Source: Ichthyophis bannanicus
Taxonomy: Eukaryota; Chordata; Amphibia; Gymnophiona; Ichthyophiidae
Length of the DNA: 64,000 bases
Direction: 5' to 3'
Assembly (NCBI GenBank): GCA_033557465.1
Contig: CM066045.1
Coordinates: forward strand, 128,423,596 to 128,487,595
Shown: positions 54,060 through 64,000 of the stretch, piece after piece
How the letters are laid out: each line of letters starts with the position of its first letter
Position numbering within the stretch: the stretch's first letter is position 1
Notes under the pieces: model-generated
What the model saw: only the letters and a program-made list of their open reading frames with translations
Database searches by the model: none
What the model was told of the DNA's origin: nothing
Program-made: the position numbers and the translations under genes

Positions 54060-54280
54060 TTGCAAAATGCAATGCGTGCTTTCGAGTTGGTGCTGATTCC
54101 TGGCGACCCAGCAGCTCCTGGGTTTTCTTGGCAGTGTGACTGGAAGTAGATTGTCAGGTCTTTCTTCTGAGGCCATGGGGGTTAAGTGACTTGCCCAAGG
54201 CCACAAGGGAATTGAACCCTGGTCTCTTGGTTAACAAGCCAGTACTCTAACCACTAGGCTACTCCTCTACTCCTGTCTCT
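54060..54280 (-). repeat. tRNA-derived SINE with RTE-like body
   Basis: On the minus strand: A-box-like GTAGCCTAGTGGTTAGAGTA, B-box-like AGGGTTCAATTCCC, then CTTGGGCAAGTCACTTAACC, CTGACAATCTACTTCCAGTC, and GCTGCTGGGTCGCCAGGAAT. The GTAGATTG..AGG.CTTTCTTC phrase near the middle also occurs in the 5' region of the RTE LINE at about 37905-37945. Confidence 0.8.
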
Positions 54281-55164
54281 GGTTATTTTAGTACAAAGGA
54301 ATTGTCGTGTTTATTCTTTTATTTGGAAACAGGAAGAACTCTGTGCAGGTGCATGCAGCCTATGCGTAACTGCGGTTACCACGATTCAGGCATCAGATCA
54401 GCTTTTGTTCCCCGTACTTGCATAAACAGAAGTGAAAATGAGCCAAGGAAGAAGTTTCCGGAAACTTTCCTTATTCATTTCTAGGCATTCTTGTGTAAAA
54501 TATTGAAAGCATGTCTTGTTCGTTCTTCTGTCTGTGACCTAGTTCCACAGCTGAAACTGCACAATATACTTCTGCTTTGGAGGGTTTAAGCAGTACATAG
54601 TGTTCAAGTTTCGTATCTGGAGCTTCAGGATCATGGGCACTGTCAATCACGGACAATGTCGCGCCTACAGAAATGCCACCAGACAAGTACTCTAAGTAGG
54701 AGCACAGATTTTACACTTCTTATATTAAAACATAAGACGTATTTGTTTTAATTCAACAATTTTATAGCCCACCAATCCAAAAACATATTTGTCCAAGTGG
54801 GTAGGAGTCAGCATGCATAATTACAGTAGACCCAGGGCTTAATTCGTAGATGAAGAGGAAATAGAACCGCGGGGCTGGAGCCACAGTCGGAAGTGACATT
54901 GCCCCCAGACATGCGTAGAGTTTTCCTTTGCTGCTGCCCCCCACCCAGGATTGTCATTTTTTCGACATAGGGGGATGATGGGGAATGAAGAGAGATTTAA
55001 GTACTTCAAAAGTTTAAATATTGCACATAATTTTCTAGAGTGAGGGGTCACTGTTATGAAGCTTCAGATGCTAAATTCAGAAGCAGCATCATTAAAAGGG
55101 TGGTGGAGGCATGGAAGGCCTCAAAGTGGAGATGGCGAAGACACAATCGGGAGAAAGTCCCAAA
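54281..55164. other. SDHD intron 3, nothing recognised
   Basis: Intronic sequence without coding similarity. The open frames on both strands are short and unlike any family I know. Confidence 0.45.
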
Positions 55165-55435
55165 ACTGACCCGAATATGAAGAATATAGTTATTTCCGTG
55201 AACATCCCTAGTTCCACTTGCTTCATGATTTTATAAACTTCTATCATATCCCCTCTAAGTTGTGTCTTTTTTTTTTTTCAGGCTGAAAAGCCTCTTCATA
55301 AGAGAGATGCTGTGTTCCTTTTATTATTTTTTTATCTCCTCTAGATCTTTTGTCATTCTGCTATATATTTTTTAAGATGAGCTAATTAGAACTGTACGTT
55401 ATACTCAAGGTGCAGCTATATCAGAATCATAAGAC
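55165..55435 (-). repeat. CR1 fragment
   Basis: The minus strand contains the CR1 phrases for [25 protein letters not shown] (ACTTAGAGGGGATATGATAG, AAGTTTATAAAATCATGAAG) and the LFSLK-like block. It is decayed, with a T run at 55266-55278. Confidence 0.7.
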
Positions 55436-55744
55436 TCTTTTTTGAAGTGTTTGGCATGTTTTTGTGGTGGGGGAAGGGTGCTGGCTGCTTAGGTTTGGGT
55501 TTTAGTGTATGCAATTATAAAATAATGTGCGCAAAAATGAAATGATATGAAACAAAAAAATAATAGAAATGAGAAACTCTCCTTACACAGTTCTAATCGG
55601 GAATGAAATAAAATAAATCTGCATTTAATGTCACGTTAAGTGAATTCTATTTGAAAAAAGTGCTAGTTAAATGAAAATAAATAAATGTCATGCTCTATTC
55701 AGACAAATTAATAACATTTAGAGAATTAAGCTGAGTGATGAAAA

Positions 55745-56340
55745 ATATATAGTCCATATCATCCCTCCAGTCCAGTCCAGATACATGAGAACAAAAGTTC
55801 TGATGATGTCACCCCATAAGGTCCTGGGCATCTCTGGCCACCCAGGATTTTTTTTCAGTCTCCAGCAGATGGTGATCGGTAGCTGTGCAGTTTGGACTCC
55901 GCTGTAGATGGATAGATACCAAAGAAAAATATAAAGGAATTGGCGTGGTTCTGCATTAGACCCAGAGTAGTTTGGTCAGCTTGGGTGATGTTGGGGGCAC
56001 AACTTCAGGGGAAGCACATGGCCTGCTGCTGAGCTGCCACCCCCCAACCCCTTGCAGCTCGAATCAGTGGCAGTGGGGTTTGCAGCCTGGCTCAGTGCAC
56101 AGGGAGGAGTGGCACAGCTGGGGATGGCAGAAACCCTTGGGCTGGCCCTGCGTGCAGACACCACGGAAGCCATACTCTTGGCCAAGGCTCTCACCAGGTC
56201 ATACGGAGTGTCAGCTAAATAAGCTGACCCAGACTTGAGCTTAGCAGCCTCTGTTAATGTCCCCAACAGACTAGGATCCATCTCAAAGCTGTCCCAGGAT
56301 GCAACAGGAGAAGTCGCTGCCATATAAGCCATTTTTTTGT
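55745..56340 (-). mobile_element. DIRS fragment (terminal region and gag piece)
   Basis: The minus-strand frame 56332-56160 reads SFEMDPSLLGTLTEAAKLKSGSAYLADTPYDLVRALAKSMASVVSARR, matching the gag segment GAAYLADSQYDLIRSLAKNMASVVAARH of the DIRS element. At 55760-55900 the CCAGTCCAGTCCAGATAC and CAGTCTCCAGCAGATGG phrases resemble DIRS terminal sequences of a different subfamily. Most of the element between is missing. Confidence 0.7.
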
Positions 56341-56479
56341 TTTATATGGCTGTCTGTGACCCTGCTCTGTGCATCCCAGGATGCATTGCGCGGGCCAAAT
56401 GCTGCCATTTCTCAAGATGGCAGCACAGGGATGGGAGCGTTATGGGGAACACTCCCGCCTCACAATTAAAGGTACCGGG

Positions 56480-57190
56480 AGGGGGGTGCAGGGATTCAGG
56501 GGCCCTGGAACCCCCAGGGAATTTTTTTTAGGTGGGGGGGATTGGTTCAGGGACGCTGGACCCACTGGGTATTTTTTTTTGTTTGGGTGGGTAGGGGGGA
56601 TCAGGGTCAGGGTGGGCCTCTGGGGATTTTGTTTCTGTTGGGAGGTCTGTGTCTGCAGGGAGGAACTCCCCGACAGTGTGTTGGTGGCATCGGGGGCTTT
56701 CCTCAATACTGGGATCATTTGAGGTGATATAAAGATGCAGTGTTAAATAACAATGTATAAAAACGGCACGGGGAGATCCAGCACTGAGCAGCTGTGAGCA
56801 GGAGTGTCTGAAGATGCAAGTTTCATGCAGGACTGCCCCGACGTCAGCAGGGGGCCCTACAAGAACAGCTGGCATGGTAAGTTTCCCGAGAGATCAGCGC
56901 TGAGCAGCTGTGTCTGAGGATGCAGGCTCCATGCAGGACGGCCCTGATGTCAGCAAGAGTCCTACAAGAGTCTGCTACTGCTAAGCACGCAGCCGGGAAG
57001 TGCCCTGAGGAGTGTGCCACAAAGGGCAAGTAGGCCTCTTGGGAGCCCCAAAGGAGCACCAATACCCTTGGCAGTCTTCTTTTTGCCCATGGGGAAGAGG
57101 AAGAAAAAAAGTGTTTCCACACAGGTGGTTGTGCGCCCGATGGCTAAGGAGGGGGCCTCCATTCGATGGCTAAGGAGGGGGCCTCCCTTC
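56480..57190. repeat. Cluster of short degenerate tandem duplications
   Basis: Three kinds of unit follow each other: about three ~50-bp units ending in T runs (56480-56640), a ~100-bp unit duplicated with changes (56775-56870 and 56885-56975, sharing CTGAGCAGCTGTG and CATGCAGGAC), and a 27-bp unit repeated twice (57128-57183, CGATGGCTAAGGAGGGGGCC). No reading frame is shared across the copies. Confidence 0.6.
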
Positions 57191-57499
57191 TGCAGGTACT
57201 GTTTCTCTCTCCACTCATTCTGGGGGTGGCTGAATTCCCCAGACCGCATTCCACCTCCTCCATCTTTAATGACTCCACCTGACCCATGTGACGGTGGACA
57301 TCAGAGTACTCCTTTAAATGATTCCTGTTAACCAGTAATCTGGTCCCCACCCATGGCTGGTGCCAGGGATTTTTATGTGTCTCGTATCTCCCTGGTCGAT
57401 GTCTGAAGGGTTGTGACTTGAACTGAGCAAACATTGGTTACCACGCTCTCCAAGCTTTGCAGATTTTCACAGGAGACTGCGGCAAGGCTGGGAAAAACC

Positions 57500-58235
57500 G
57501 AGGAGTGAGTGGAATCTTTAGTGTCTTGTGCTTAAATGTGAAAACCAGGGTTGTTCTCTCCAGGCAGTTAGCACCTCCACTGTGAAGGATAGTTTATTAA
57601 TTCACCGGAAACGGGAATCCTTTAACAATGTTTTTAGGGCAAAAAATATTCAATTTTTGATTTTTCCTCTCTGTTATCTCCTGAAATCTTATTGTGCAAG
57701 TACCTCAAAGAGATTTTATCTTTGCCTAATTCAGATGTAATGACATTTTCTAAATTTTATATTATCTATCCAATAGGAGTGTTACTGATGCATCTTCAGA
57801 GGGGTTTAATATCTTGCCCTACCTGAAATAAATTTGACTCTGTTCCTAGAAGATTCTCATGATAACATTCCTACATGGGCCACTTTGGTGGTCTCTTTCC
57901 TTTCAGAGCAGGATAAGATTTCAGTGTTTAAAGGTTACTTCAAAAATAAAGATGCCTTGTTTTGTAGTGCTAAGATTCAGATGTTTCAAGATGTCTCGAG
58001 AGCCACGCAGCTTTGCAGAAGGGCCTTTTTGGCTCTCAAGGCGAGGGCGTTGGCTCTAGGGGCTACTTTTTTTTTTTTTTTTTTGCGATACCCTTGCAAG
58101 TGTCTTATTAGCTTCAAGGGACAAGGTTTGTCTTTGCGGATTCCTTGCAGTTGGAGACCTTCCGGTCTGAAAGGGAAAGACAAGGTTCAGATGGATGAAT
58201 TATTGGGGTGGGATTAATTAATTGGCTGCATTTAT
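57500..58235 (+). mobile_element. L1/Tx1-type LINE ORF1 fragment
   Basis: The plus strand gives, in broken frames, NVFRAKNIQFLIFPLCYLL and then an open frame (57834-58217) with IPTWATLVVSFLSEQDKISVFKGYFKNKDALFCSAKIQMFQDVSRATQLCRRAFLALKARALALGATFF and YPCKCLISFKGQ. This is the RRM/C-terminal part of an L1-type ORF1p, different from that at 5584-6426. A run of 18 T at 58067-58083 encodes the phenylalanine string. No ORF2 follows. Confidence 0.7.
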
Positions 58236-58679
58236 TTTGGAGTACATCTCTTTATTTCCTTATGTATTTTTGCTAGATGTGAGCTGTGGACCTGTTTTGT
58301 TTTTGTCTCCTTATGGAACTCTTCTTGGTTCTGGTTACACAAAGCAGGCATAAAAGAAACAAAAATAATTTGTAGAGGTAAATTTGAAATTCAAATAAAA
58401 AAAATGGCAGTAAGGTTTGTTGTTAAAGCAGTTTTTTTACATATGAAAAACAAAAAGTGAGACTGTCATGAAGTGTAATTGTTCAAAATGCAACCTCAGT
58501 ACTCTTAAAAAAAAACAAAACAAAAAAAAAAAACCCTCAGCGTTCACTGGGTATGATGGGGCCTCAGACAGGGGGAACATGCCATTTATCAGTTTTCATC
58601 GGCCCCTAGTGCCAACTAAGAATTGTCAAATTTTTAGATGCATTTAAAAACCCCAAAACCACTTAGCTGAAAACTTAGG

Positions 58680-59790
58680 ATGACCCCGTGAACGCTGAAG
58701 AGTTAACGGCTGAGAGACTATCAGTTGACTCTAGTTTCGCCACAATGATTTTAAATGGCTGCCTCAGGACTCATCAGACAGTAAAAATGAAACCAACTCA
58801 GAATCATGGAATTCCCTATACAGCCAAAGTGGCCATTTAAATAGAGGCGGCAGTGAATATGCAGACATAAACCATCAATCAAGTGAGGTCAGAGAACTGA
58901 AAACCATTCTAATTTTTCATTAAGGCCCTTTGGTTGCAGCGCATCCAAGGCAAATATCCAGCGCTGTTCAAAAGTTTTACATGGCCTTCAATATTACCCT
59001 GGTGATGATTACGAACACAGTCTATCGCTAACCACCTTATGTCTTGCCATTGGTGGGCAGCATCTAGGCAATGCTGAATCATTGGGGCAGTAGTGACATG
59101 ATTAATTAACTGGACCTGTGTTCGCTGAGTCAGGTTTAAATCATCCGACAGGTCCTGCCTACATAGATCTTAGTACAGGGACAGATAATTATGTAGATCG
59201 CCCAAGATGTACGGCAATTGGTTATATGCTTCGGAGGATATTGTTGACCAGTCCTAGCATCAACCCAGGTGTTTAAGTGAAATATTACATATTACACATT
59301 GATCACACAGTTCATTTTTACTTTGATTGGAGTTGTCATGTTTAAACTGAAAATCAGAGTGTCCTAGATAGATAATCATGTATGTTCTTGCCCCTCGTAA
59401 ATACAATGCAGGGGCCTTCTCTAAATATCGGGTGTAGAGTCAGAATGTGCCAATGGAAGTAAATACTATGTGCCAATTCTTGCACACCATCTGTGTAGCA
59501 CAATACGAGTACCTGCCTATCCATTACCGGAGAGTTGTGTTTCTGGAATAGTAGCGTCCTTTTGGCATACCACGCTTGGAAGTAAGCTCATCGAACAACT
59601 CCAGTAGGGTATCCTCTTTGAAGAAATCTGTTGGCGAGCAACAGTACTTGATACTTGAAATCATGATCCTGTGAACAAATATATCTCAGATGTAAAACTT
59701 GGCTGATAGGAAGAGCCCTTTTCAATTTAAAAGGATGGTGATTATCAAAAGATAGAAGATTGCTATGATCTACATCTCATTTTTTATTTT
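58680..59790 (-). mobile_element. Penelope-like element, 3' part, decayed
   Basis: Read on the minus strand from 59790: the end of reverse transcriptase (NLLSFDNHHPFKLKRALPIS, QVLHLRYICSQDHDFKYQVL, NRFLQRGYPTGVV), PLHCIY-like, a C..C..C cluster (NELCDQCVICNIS), and the GIY-YIG endonuclease (IYVGRTCR, EH, HCLDAAHQW, NHHQGNIEGH). A hammerhead-like motif and the 3' terminal region follow near 58780-58700. Several stops and frameshifts are present. The order RT, Cys cluster, GIY-YIG is that of Penelope-like elements. The 5' part of the reverse transcriptase is missing. Confidence 0.85.
58727..58777 (-). ncRNA. Hammerhead-ribozyme-like motif of the Penelope-like element
   Basis: Minus strand: CUGAUGAG (CUGAUGA at 58777-58771), a 31-nt stem-II region closing with GGC, GAAA at 58738-58735, then C-UAGA-G and the cleavage triplet GUC (58729-58727). 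Stem III is only two pairs, as known from Penelope-like hammerheads. Stem I does not pair well, so this copy is probably inactive. Confidence 0.5.
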
Positions 59791-59919
59791 TCATATGTAT
59801 TTTGGTGCGTGCTTGTTATATAGTGACAATTAATTCTACAACAATTTGCATGCCAAGTGCACTGCAATTTAGTGTGCTTGTGCTTGGCATTTTTCCAGTG
59901 CTAGCTTGCTTTCTGCATT

Positions 59920-60020
59920 GTTCGATAAGTTTGTACCTGAGGCAGTGGAGCGGTAAGTGACTTACCCAAGGCCAGAAGGCGCATCAGTGGGATTTGAACC
60001 CTGGCTTTCCATGTTGACAG
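59920..60020 (-). repeat. SINE fragment (MIR/CORE-like)
   Basis: The minus strand reads GCCAGGGTTCAAATCCCACT (B-box-like), then CCTTGGGTAAGTCACTTACC and TCCACTGCCTCAGGTACAAA. These are the same phrases as in the SINE at 54060-54280. Confidence 0.6.
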
Positions 60021-60494
60021 TATGTGTTGCTGTAATTTGCTAAAGGTAGGTTTCCCCCTAGATGAGTCGTTTTTGCTAAATGAATAATGTTTTCTTTGTT
60101 GCTCATTCCCACAGATAAATGATGGCTTTCCCCAAGTGTGCCTATTTAAAGTTGTCCTTTAAATACAATTATGCTGTCCTGGAAGTCGCGTGCATCTGCC
60201 GTGATTCTAGTAATACAATGAGTTTGCAGCCTGTCACAGAGTATTGTTGGGGACTTTCCCCATGAGGGCATCTTACACTGTGCCTGCATGAACTTGCCAT
60301 GTCTTTTGCATCTCAGCACCACAGTCGGGGACTCCCAACGGCTCTATGAATCACTTTCTGCTGTGGAATGTTTCTGCGCCTACGTGAGCTCGTCCTATGT
60401 GGTTTCCCTGGACACAGTCGGGGACTGCCCATAGGCCTGCAGTAGAGGGCACCACTGAGGGAGCAAACAGAATGAGAGTCGGTCTAAGAAAGCT

Positions 60495-60610
60495 TGAGTT
60501 GTCTCTGAGTGCTTGACAGTTAAGCTTTGGTGCATAAAATCGCAGAGTCGTGCATTTGGTGAGCAGAAATCCAGTACACAGTAGTGCACACCGGTACCTG
60601 TGCTCCTAGG
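60495..60610 (+). repeat. CR1 fragment
   Basis: AGTGCTTGACAGTTAAGCTT, CGCAGAGTCGTGCATTTGG and GAGCAGAAATCC match the CR1 copy at 33600-33670 with substitutions. About 115 bp. Confidence 0.65.
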
Positions 60611-61439
60611 GGTGAGGTTTCATTTGAAACAATATAGGACATCTTAGGCATCCGTGGCTAAGAAAACATTTAACTCAGCTTTATGGGGAAAACATCTTTA
60701 AACTCGGATAGTAAATGCTCACTTTCTTTTTGTTATCAAGTAGCAGGCTGCGCAGCTTTAGCTCCACCTGAGAACTTAATCCTGTGCTGCCGAAATTGTA
60801 TTTTAAGAACTTCCCCTCCAAGCTTGTCTCCACCTCATTTTATACCTCTAGGACCCCTTCCCTCATATCTTATCCCACTCATGGGTCCAGAGGGAACAGG
60901 ACCAATTTCTAGTTGCTCCAGTACGCTCCCTCCCCCGTACAGATCCTGTAAGCAGTCAGACTTCTGCAACTCAGATGTGTCCTTGCACTGTGAATCAGAT
61001 AGACCAGATAGGAGGCAAGCCTAAAAGGGGCTGCATGGTGCTCAACTATGAAGTCCATGTTGTTACCCCCCTCTGGCCAACCTGGCACATAGAGTGAGAT
61101 GGTAGTAAGAATAGTAGGAACTATTTAGGATTTGTCTCTGATGTGAATGTAGCCTATGGACTCTTTGAAATCATAGGGAGACTGCAGGGTCAGATAATGT
61201 CATAGGTCTGGGGTCATATAAGAAAAACAGAGAAAAACAAAATTGTCTTTATATGAGAGGGTGAGTGCACTTTCTACCTGCTGATACCTTATCTGAAGAT
61301 TCCATCCGGATTTCAATTGCAGCAGAAGATCCCGGTTTGAAGCCTTCCCTTTAGCACCTGTTCTAATGTTTAGATCAAACTCTAAGCAGGAAAAGAAATT
61401 CCAGAGTCAAGCAGGAAGGAGAATGTCACCTTGTGGTGT
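60611..61439. other. SDHD intron 3, nothing recognised
   Basis: The open frame at 60683-61024 is proline/serine-rich and unlike any known family. I see no splice-bounded exon. Confidence 0.4.
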
Positions 61440-61610
61440 GTTTCATTTATTTTATTTATTTATTTGATTTTATATACTGCACTATTTTGAAATCAGCTCG
61501 GTTTACAGAGAATAAGAATAAATGGTTTACATTGAGCAGGCGTCATAGAACAGTACAACGGTCGTCTAACATTGCACAGTAAGCAATAAACATATCACTT
61601 TATTGCTTTG
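61440..61610 (-). repeat. 3' end of an L2-clade LINE
   Basis: On the minus strand: TGTAAACCGAGCTGATTTC, AATAGTGCAGTATATAAAATC and an (AAAT)n tail. It is the same kind of end as at 38656-38720. Confidence 0.7.
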
Positions 61611-62439
61611 GGTTACATTGGTCTGTTTGATCATGTTTCTCCTCTTGGCCTTTTAGCCCTAGCTGCCAGTTTCTTAATGCATTAACTTTAAGGTCCTTAC
61701 TCCTGCACATTGATGGATAACCTGGTTCGTTACTTGCCCGCCTGGAATTGTTGGTCATCTTAGGCATCTATAAAGACCCATTTTAGATAGTGAATTGAGA
61801 TGTTCAGGTCAGGACGTGCTCAGTTCTCAGGGTATTTTACAAAAACCCTTACTGTACGCGGAGCCTTTTGTAAAATGCTTTTGCAGTAGGTCGGTAAACA
61901 CAGGGGTATTTGCCAGCACAAGCAGAGGAAAACTGATTTTAAAAATTGCACCAGGGAAGGGGGGGGGGGAGGAGAAGAACAGTCTGCTTTTCCCAATGTG
62001 AATTGTTGTAGCCGCAGAACCCTCCCTCTCAACCCCTCTCTGATCCCATCGTCCAATAGTTTTCCTGGTGGGTAGTGGTGGGAACAGGAGTGACTCCTGT
62101 CCCTTGAATGCTCGTGCCCTGTGCCTTCCGGGATTCAAAATGGTGCTGATTGACCCTAGCAGTAATCTTGGGGTATTACTGCTATGGGTCAAGCTGTTAA
62201 ATAAGGGGTGGGTTTGCAGGGGCAATTGCTACTGTCAGGGGTATTCAGTGCTGTTTTGCAACTGCCCCTTTATTGATACTTGTGGGTGTCTAGGAGCACA
62301 TGTAAATGCCACTGTGGAAAGTTTTTTTCGCATAGATGTGCATTACCTGTGGGGAAAGCATATCTGTTTTTTGGGGACTGCTCAAACTACATTCCCTAGA
62401 AAACTATTTGTCCTGGGGATTTACATATGCAAATAGCAA

Positions 62440-62815
62440 CTTTCTAAAATTTATTTGCATGGGTATGTGATCTGTCGATGCAAATATTGGAATTTTACAT
62501 AAGTTAGGGCCTTACCTACTCCCTCCTGGATGTTTCTCATTTGTTTCTTTAGCTTCATTTCTTTGGAACTCTCTTGTGCTCTCTTTGACAGGAGGCCTCT
62601 TTCTCCAGGTTTAAGAAGGGCCTGAAAACCAGTTTTCTTCAGCAAGCATTTAAACAAGAGTTTGAACAGTGAGAGGCAATGTGAGATTGGTTTGGCTGGT
62701 CTTTTTTTTTAATGTGTGTTTGTTTTATTGTCCCTAATTTTAATTTTGTAAACTTCTTTGATGTGCCTTTGGGCTAGAAGGGCAGCTTATGAAACGTTTA
62801 TAAATAAATAACATA
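62440..62815 (+). mobile_element. L2-like LINE, 3' end
   Basis: The plus strand encodes SFHFFGTLLCSL and EASFSRFKKGLKTSFLQQAFKQEFEQ in shifted frames, the C-terminal phrase of L2 ORF2p. The tail follows with TTTTGTAAACTTCTTTGATG, AGGGCAGCTTATGAAACG and TTTATAAATAAATAA. Confidence 0.75.
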
Positions 62816-62849
62816 AAAAAGGGAGAAAAGAAATAGATGTCCTGATTTA

Positions 62850-63600
62850 TGTTTTAGCTAAAAATCAATAAAGGGCAACGGTTCTGCATACAATCAAATA
62901 AACACACACTGCAGCAGAGCCAAATGGTGGTAAGCACCTTTCTCACACTATTTACAAAACTTGCAAAGATATATGTACACTTAAAAAGTGTTACTAAAAA
63001 TTATTATAGAAGGTGGGGGTATCAACCAACGATCTATAGGCAATACAGGGCTTGATAGTGCAGCAAACACTCAATGAGCCCCTGAATGCCTTCCATATGG
63101 TGCATCTTCACGTACCCCACACCTTCAGAAATAAAACTATACCACCAGGTGATAAATTCAACAAATACTCAAGAAATCCACAAAAATATATATATCTGGT
63201 GAAATAGTCCTACACTTCAAATATTAAATGAGTGCTATATAATATATTCAATTAAATGCACTAAAGTCCATTTGTTCAAATGCACTCTAAAGGGCACAGT
63301 TCCAAAGATGAAAAAGATTACTTAGCTCATAAGCTCCGCCGTAACGGTTTTAAGCGGTGGTGCGTCAAAATCTTGCAGTCAGTTGTAGTATTCTGCTGTT
63401 CGAACATGCCCAACATTTCCCATTATTAGCACCACAGTGTTTCGGCACATACTCTGCCTGCAACAGGGACTGTAAATTTAGTCTTCCATACATTCTAGTA
63501 GTACTCCCATGGGGAAACATCTCTAAAATATTGTCCCCCAATAAGTATAAACTTTGATACTTCCAGGAAGTAGTTCTTGGGCCTAATATAACTTAAATTG
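62850..63600. repeat. AT-rich sequence with a third, decayed hammerhead-like block
   Basis: At 63431-63470 the minus strand reads CCCTGTTGCAGGCAGAGTAT then GTGCCGAAACACTGTGG, the layout of the blocks at 33896-33937 and 35115-35153 with substitutions in the core (CUGUUGC for CUGAUGA). I see no coding part. The rest of the window to 64000 shows nothing recognisable. Confidence 0.35.
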
Positions 63601-64000
63601 TGGTGAGACTTGGCATAGATTTTACTTCAACTATAGGCAGGGAATATAGGCTTTAAAAAAGGGCTCTGCACTTCTAGTGGAAAAAGCAAAGAAAACAAAA
63701 CAAGGTCTTTCCCCTGAGGAACCCCTCTCCTCTTTGCATTGAGCAGGTTAACCCTTTGTGCAGGAGGCAGGTGCCCTTGATTATAGGGCCATTTGAAAAC
63801 CTTTCACTGAATTTGCAATTGAGGCAGGCTTTCGCTAAATTTGCAGGGGGTTAAATGCTACAAGGCACAAGCATTAAAAACTTGCATGTACCTAATGGCT
63901 GACTTCTTGAGGGTAATTTTTATAAAAGGATGCCCTGTGGGAAATCAGAGTTCTTATTTGCTGTTACAGTATAGACACCTAGAACAATCTCCAGCAGTGT

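Noticed and set aside
60683..61024. 113-codon plus-strand frame
   Set aside because: Proline/serine-rich, without splice sites in suitable places, similarity or conserved motif; likely chance.
52768..64000. SDHD exon 4
   Set aside because: I looked for the conserved VVTDYVHG and CYFNYHDVGI segments in all plus-strand frames and did not find them; the exon probably lies beyond the window.
1..64000. CRISPR arrays, prokaryotic operons, rRNA genes
   Set aside because: Spliced genes, SINEs and LINEs show a vertebrate nuclear genome; no regularly spaced repeats or rRNA-like sequence were seen.

Overview
The window is nuclear DNA from a vertebrate with a large, repeat-rich genome. It holds two recognisable housekeeping genes with tiny exons lost in very large introns, one intronless gene of the Gig2 family, and otherwise an almost continuous mosaic of transposable elements. 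The mix of DIRS, Tx1/L1-type, CR1, L2, RTE (BovB-like), Penelope-like, tRNA-SINE and foldback DNA elements, together with a Gig2-like gene (a family I know from fishes and amphibians), suggests an amphibian, most likely a caecilian. The species assignment is inference, not proof.

Host genes. TIMM8B lies on the minus strand (exon 1 at 23366-23491, exon 2 at 20281-20448). It is head-to-head with SDHD on the plus strand (exon 1 23947-23995, exon 2 43672-43782, exon 3 52620-52767; the last exon was not found and should lie beyond 64000). The 455 bp between the two start codons must hold both promoters. This divergent pair is also found in human. Both genes serve mitochondria: TIMM8B is an intermembrane-space chaperone and SDHD is the small membrane anchor of complex II. 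SDHD introns 1 and 2 are about 19.7 and 8.8 kb, and nearly everything from 24 to 64 kb is intronic. A Gig2-like PARP-fold gene lies at 16828-17469 (+). A possible last exon of an unrecognised minus-strand gene lies at 214-545.

Repeats, left to right. CR1 (-) 1.0-3.6 kb; L2-like fragments with a SINE 3.6-5.4 kb; a nearly intact 6.1 kb Tx1/L1-type LINE at 5405-11517 with a 16-bp target duplication, inserted into an L2-like element; CR1 remnants, hairpin MITEs and a four-hairpin foldback element at 13-14 kb; CR1 and RTE pieces and a TIR element inside the TIMM8B intron. In SDHD intron 1: an L2 3' end followed by a long CR1 (26-29.6 kb), L2 (29.8-31.2 kb), CR1 nested in CR1 (31.2-33.2 kb), an AT-rich unit bounded by two outward-facing hammerhead-like motifs (33.8-35.2 kb), a BovB-like RTE (35.2-38.1 kb), and an apparently full-length L2-clade LINE flanked by ~197-bp direct repeats (38.46-43.11 kb). 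In intron 2: a hAT-like MITE with an 8-bp duplication, an isolated DIRS end, and a DIRS element (46.25-51.66 kb) with inverted terminal repeats and an internal complementary region. In intron 3: a SINE, CR1, DIRS and L1-ORF1 fragments, a decayed Penelope-like element with GIY-YIG and hammerhead motifs (58.7-59.8 kb), and L2 tails.

No CRISPR array, rRNA, functional tRNA or operon-like structure is present. All LINE and DIRS reading frames are interrupted at least once. The youngest-looking insertions are the Tx1 element, the L2 element with long direct repeats, and the DIRS element.
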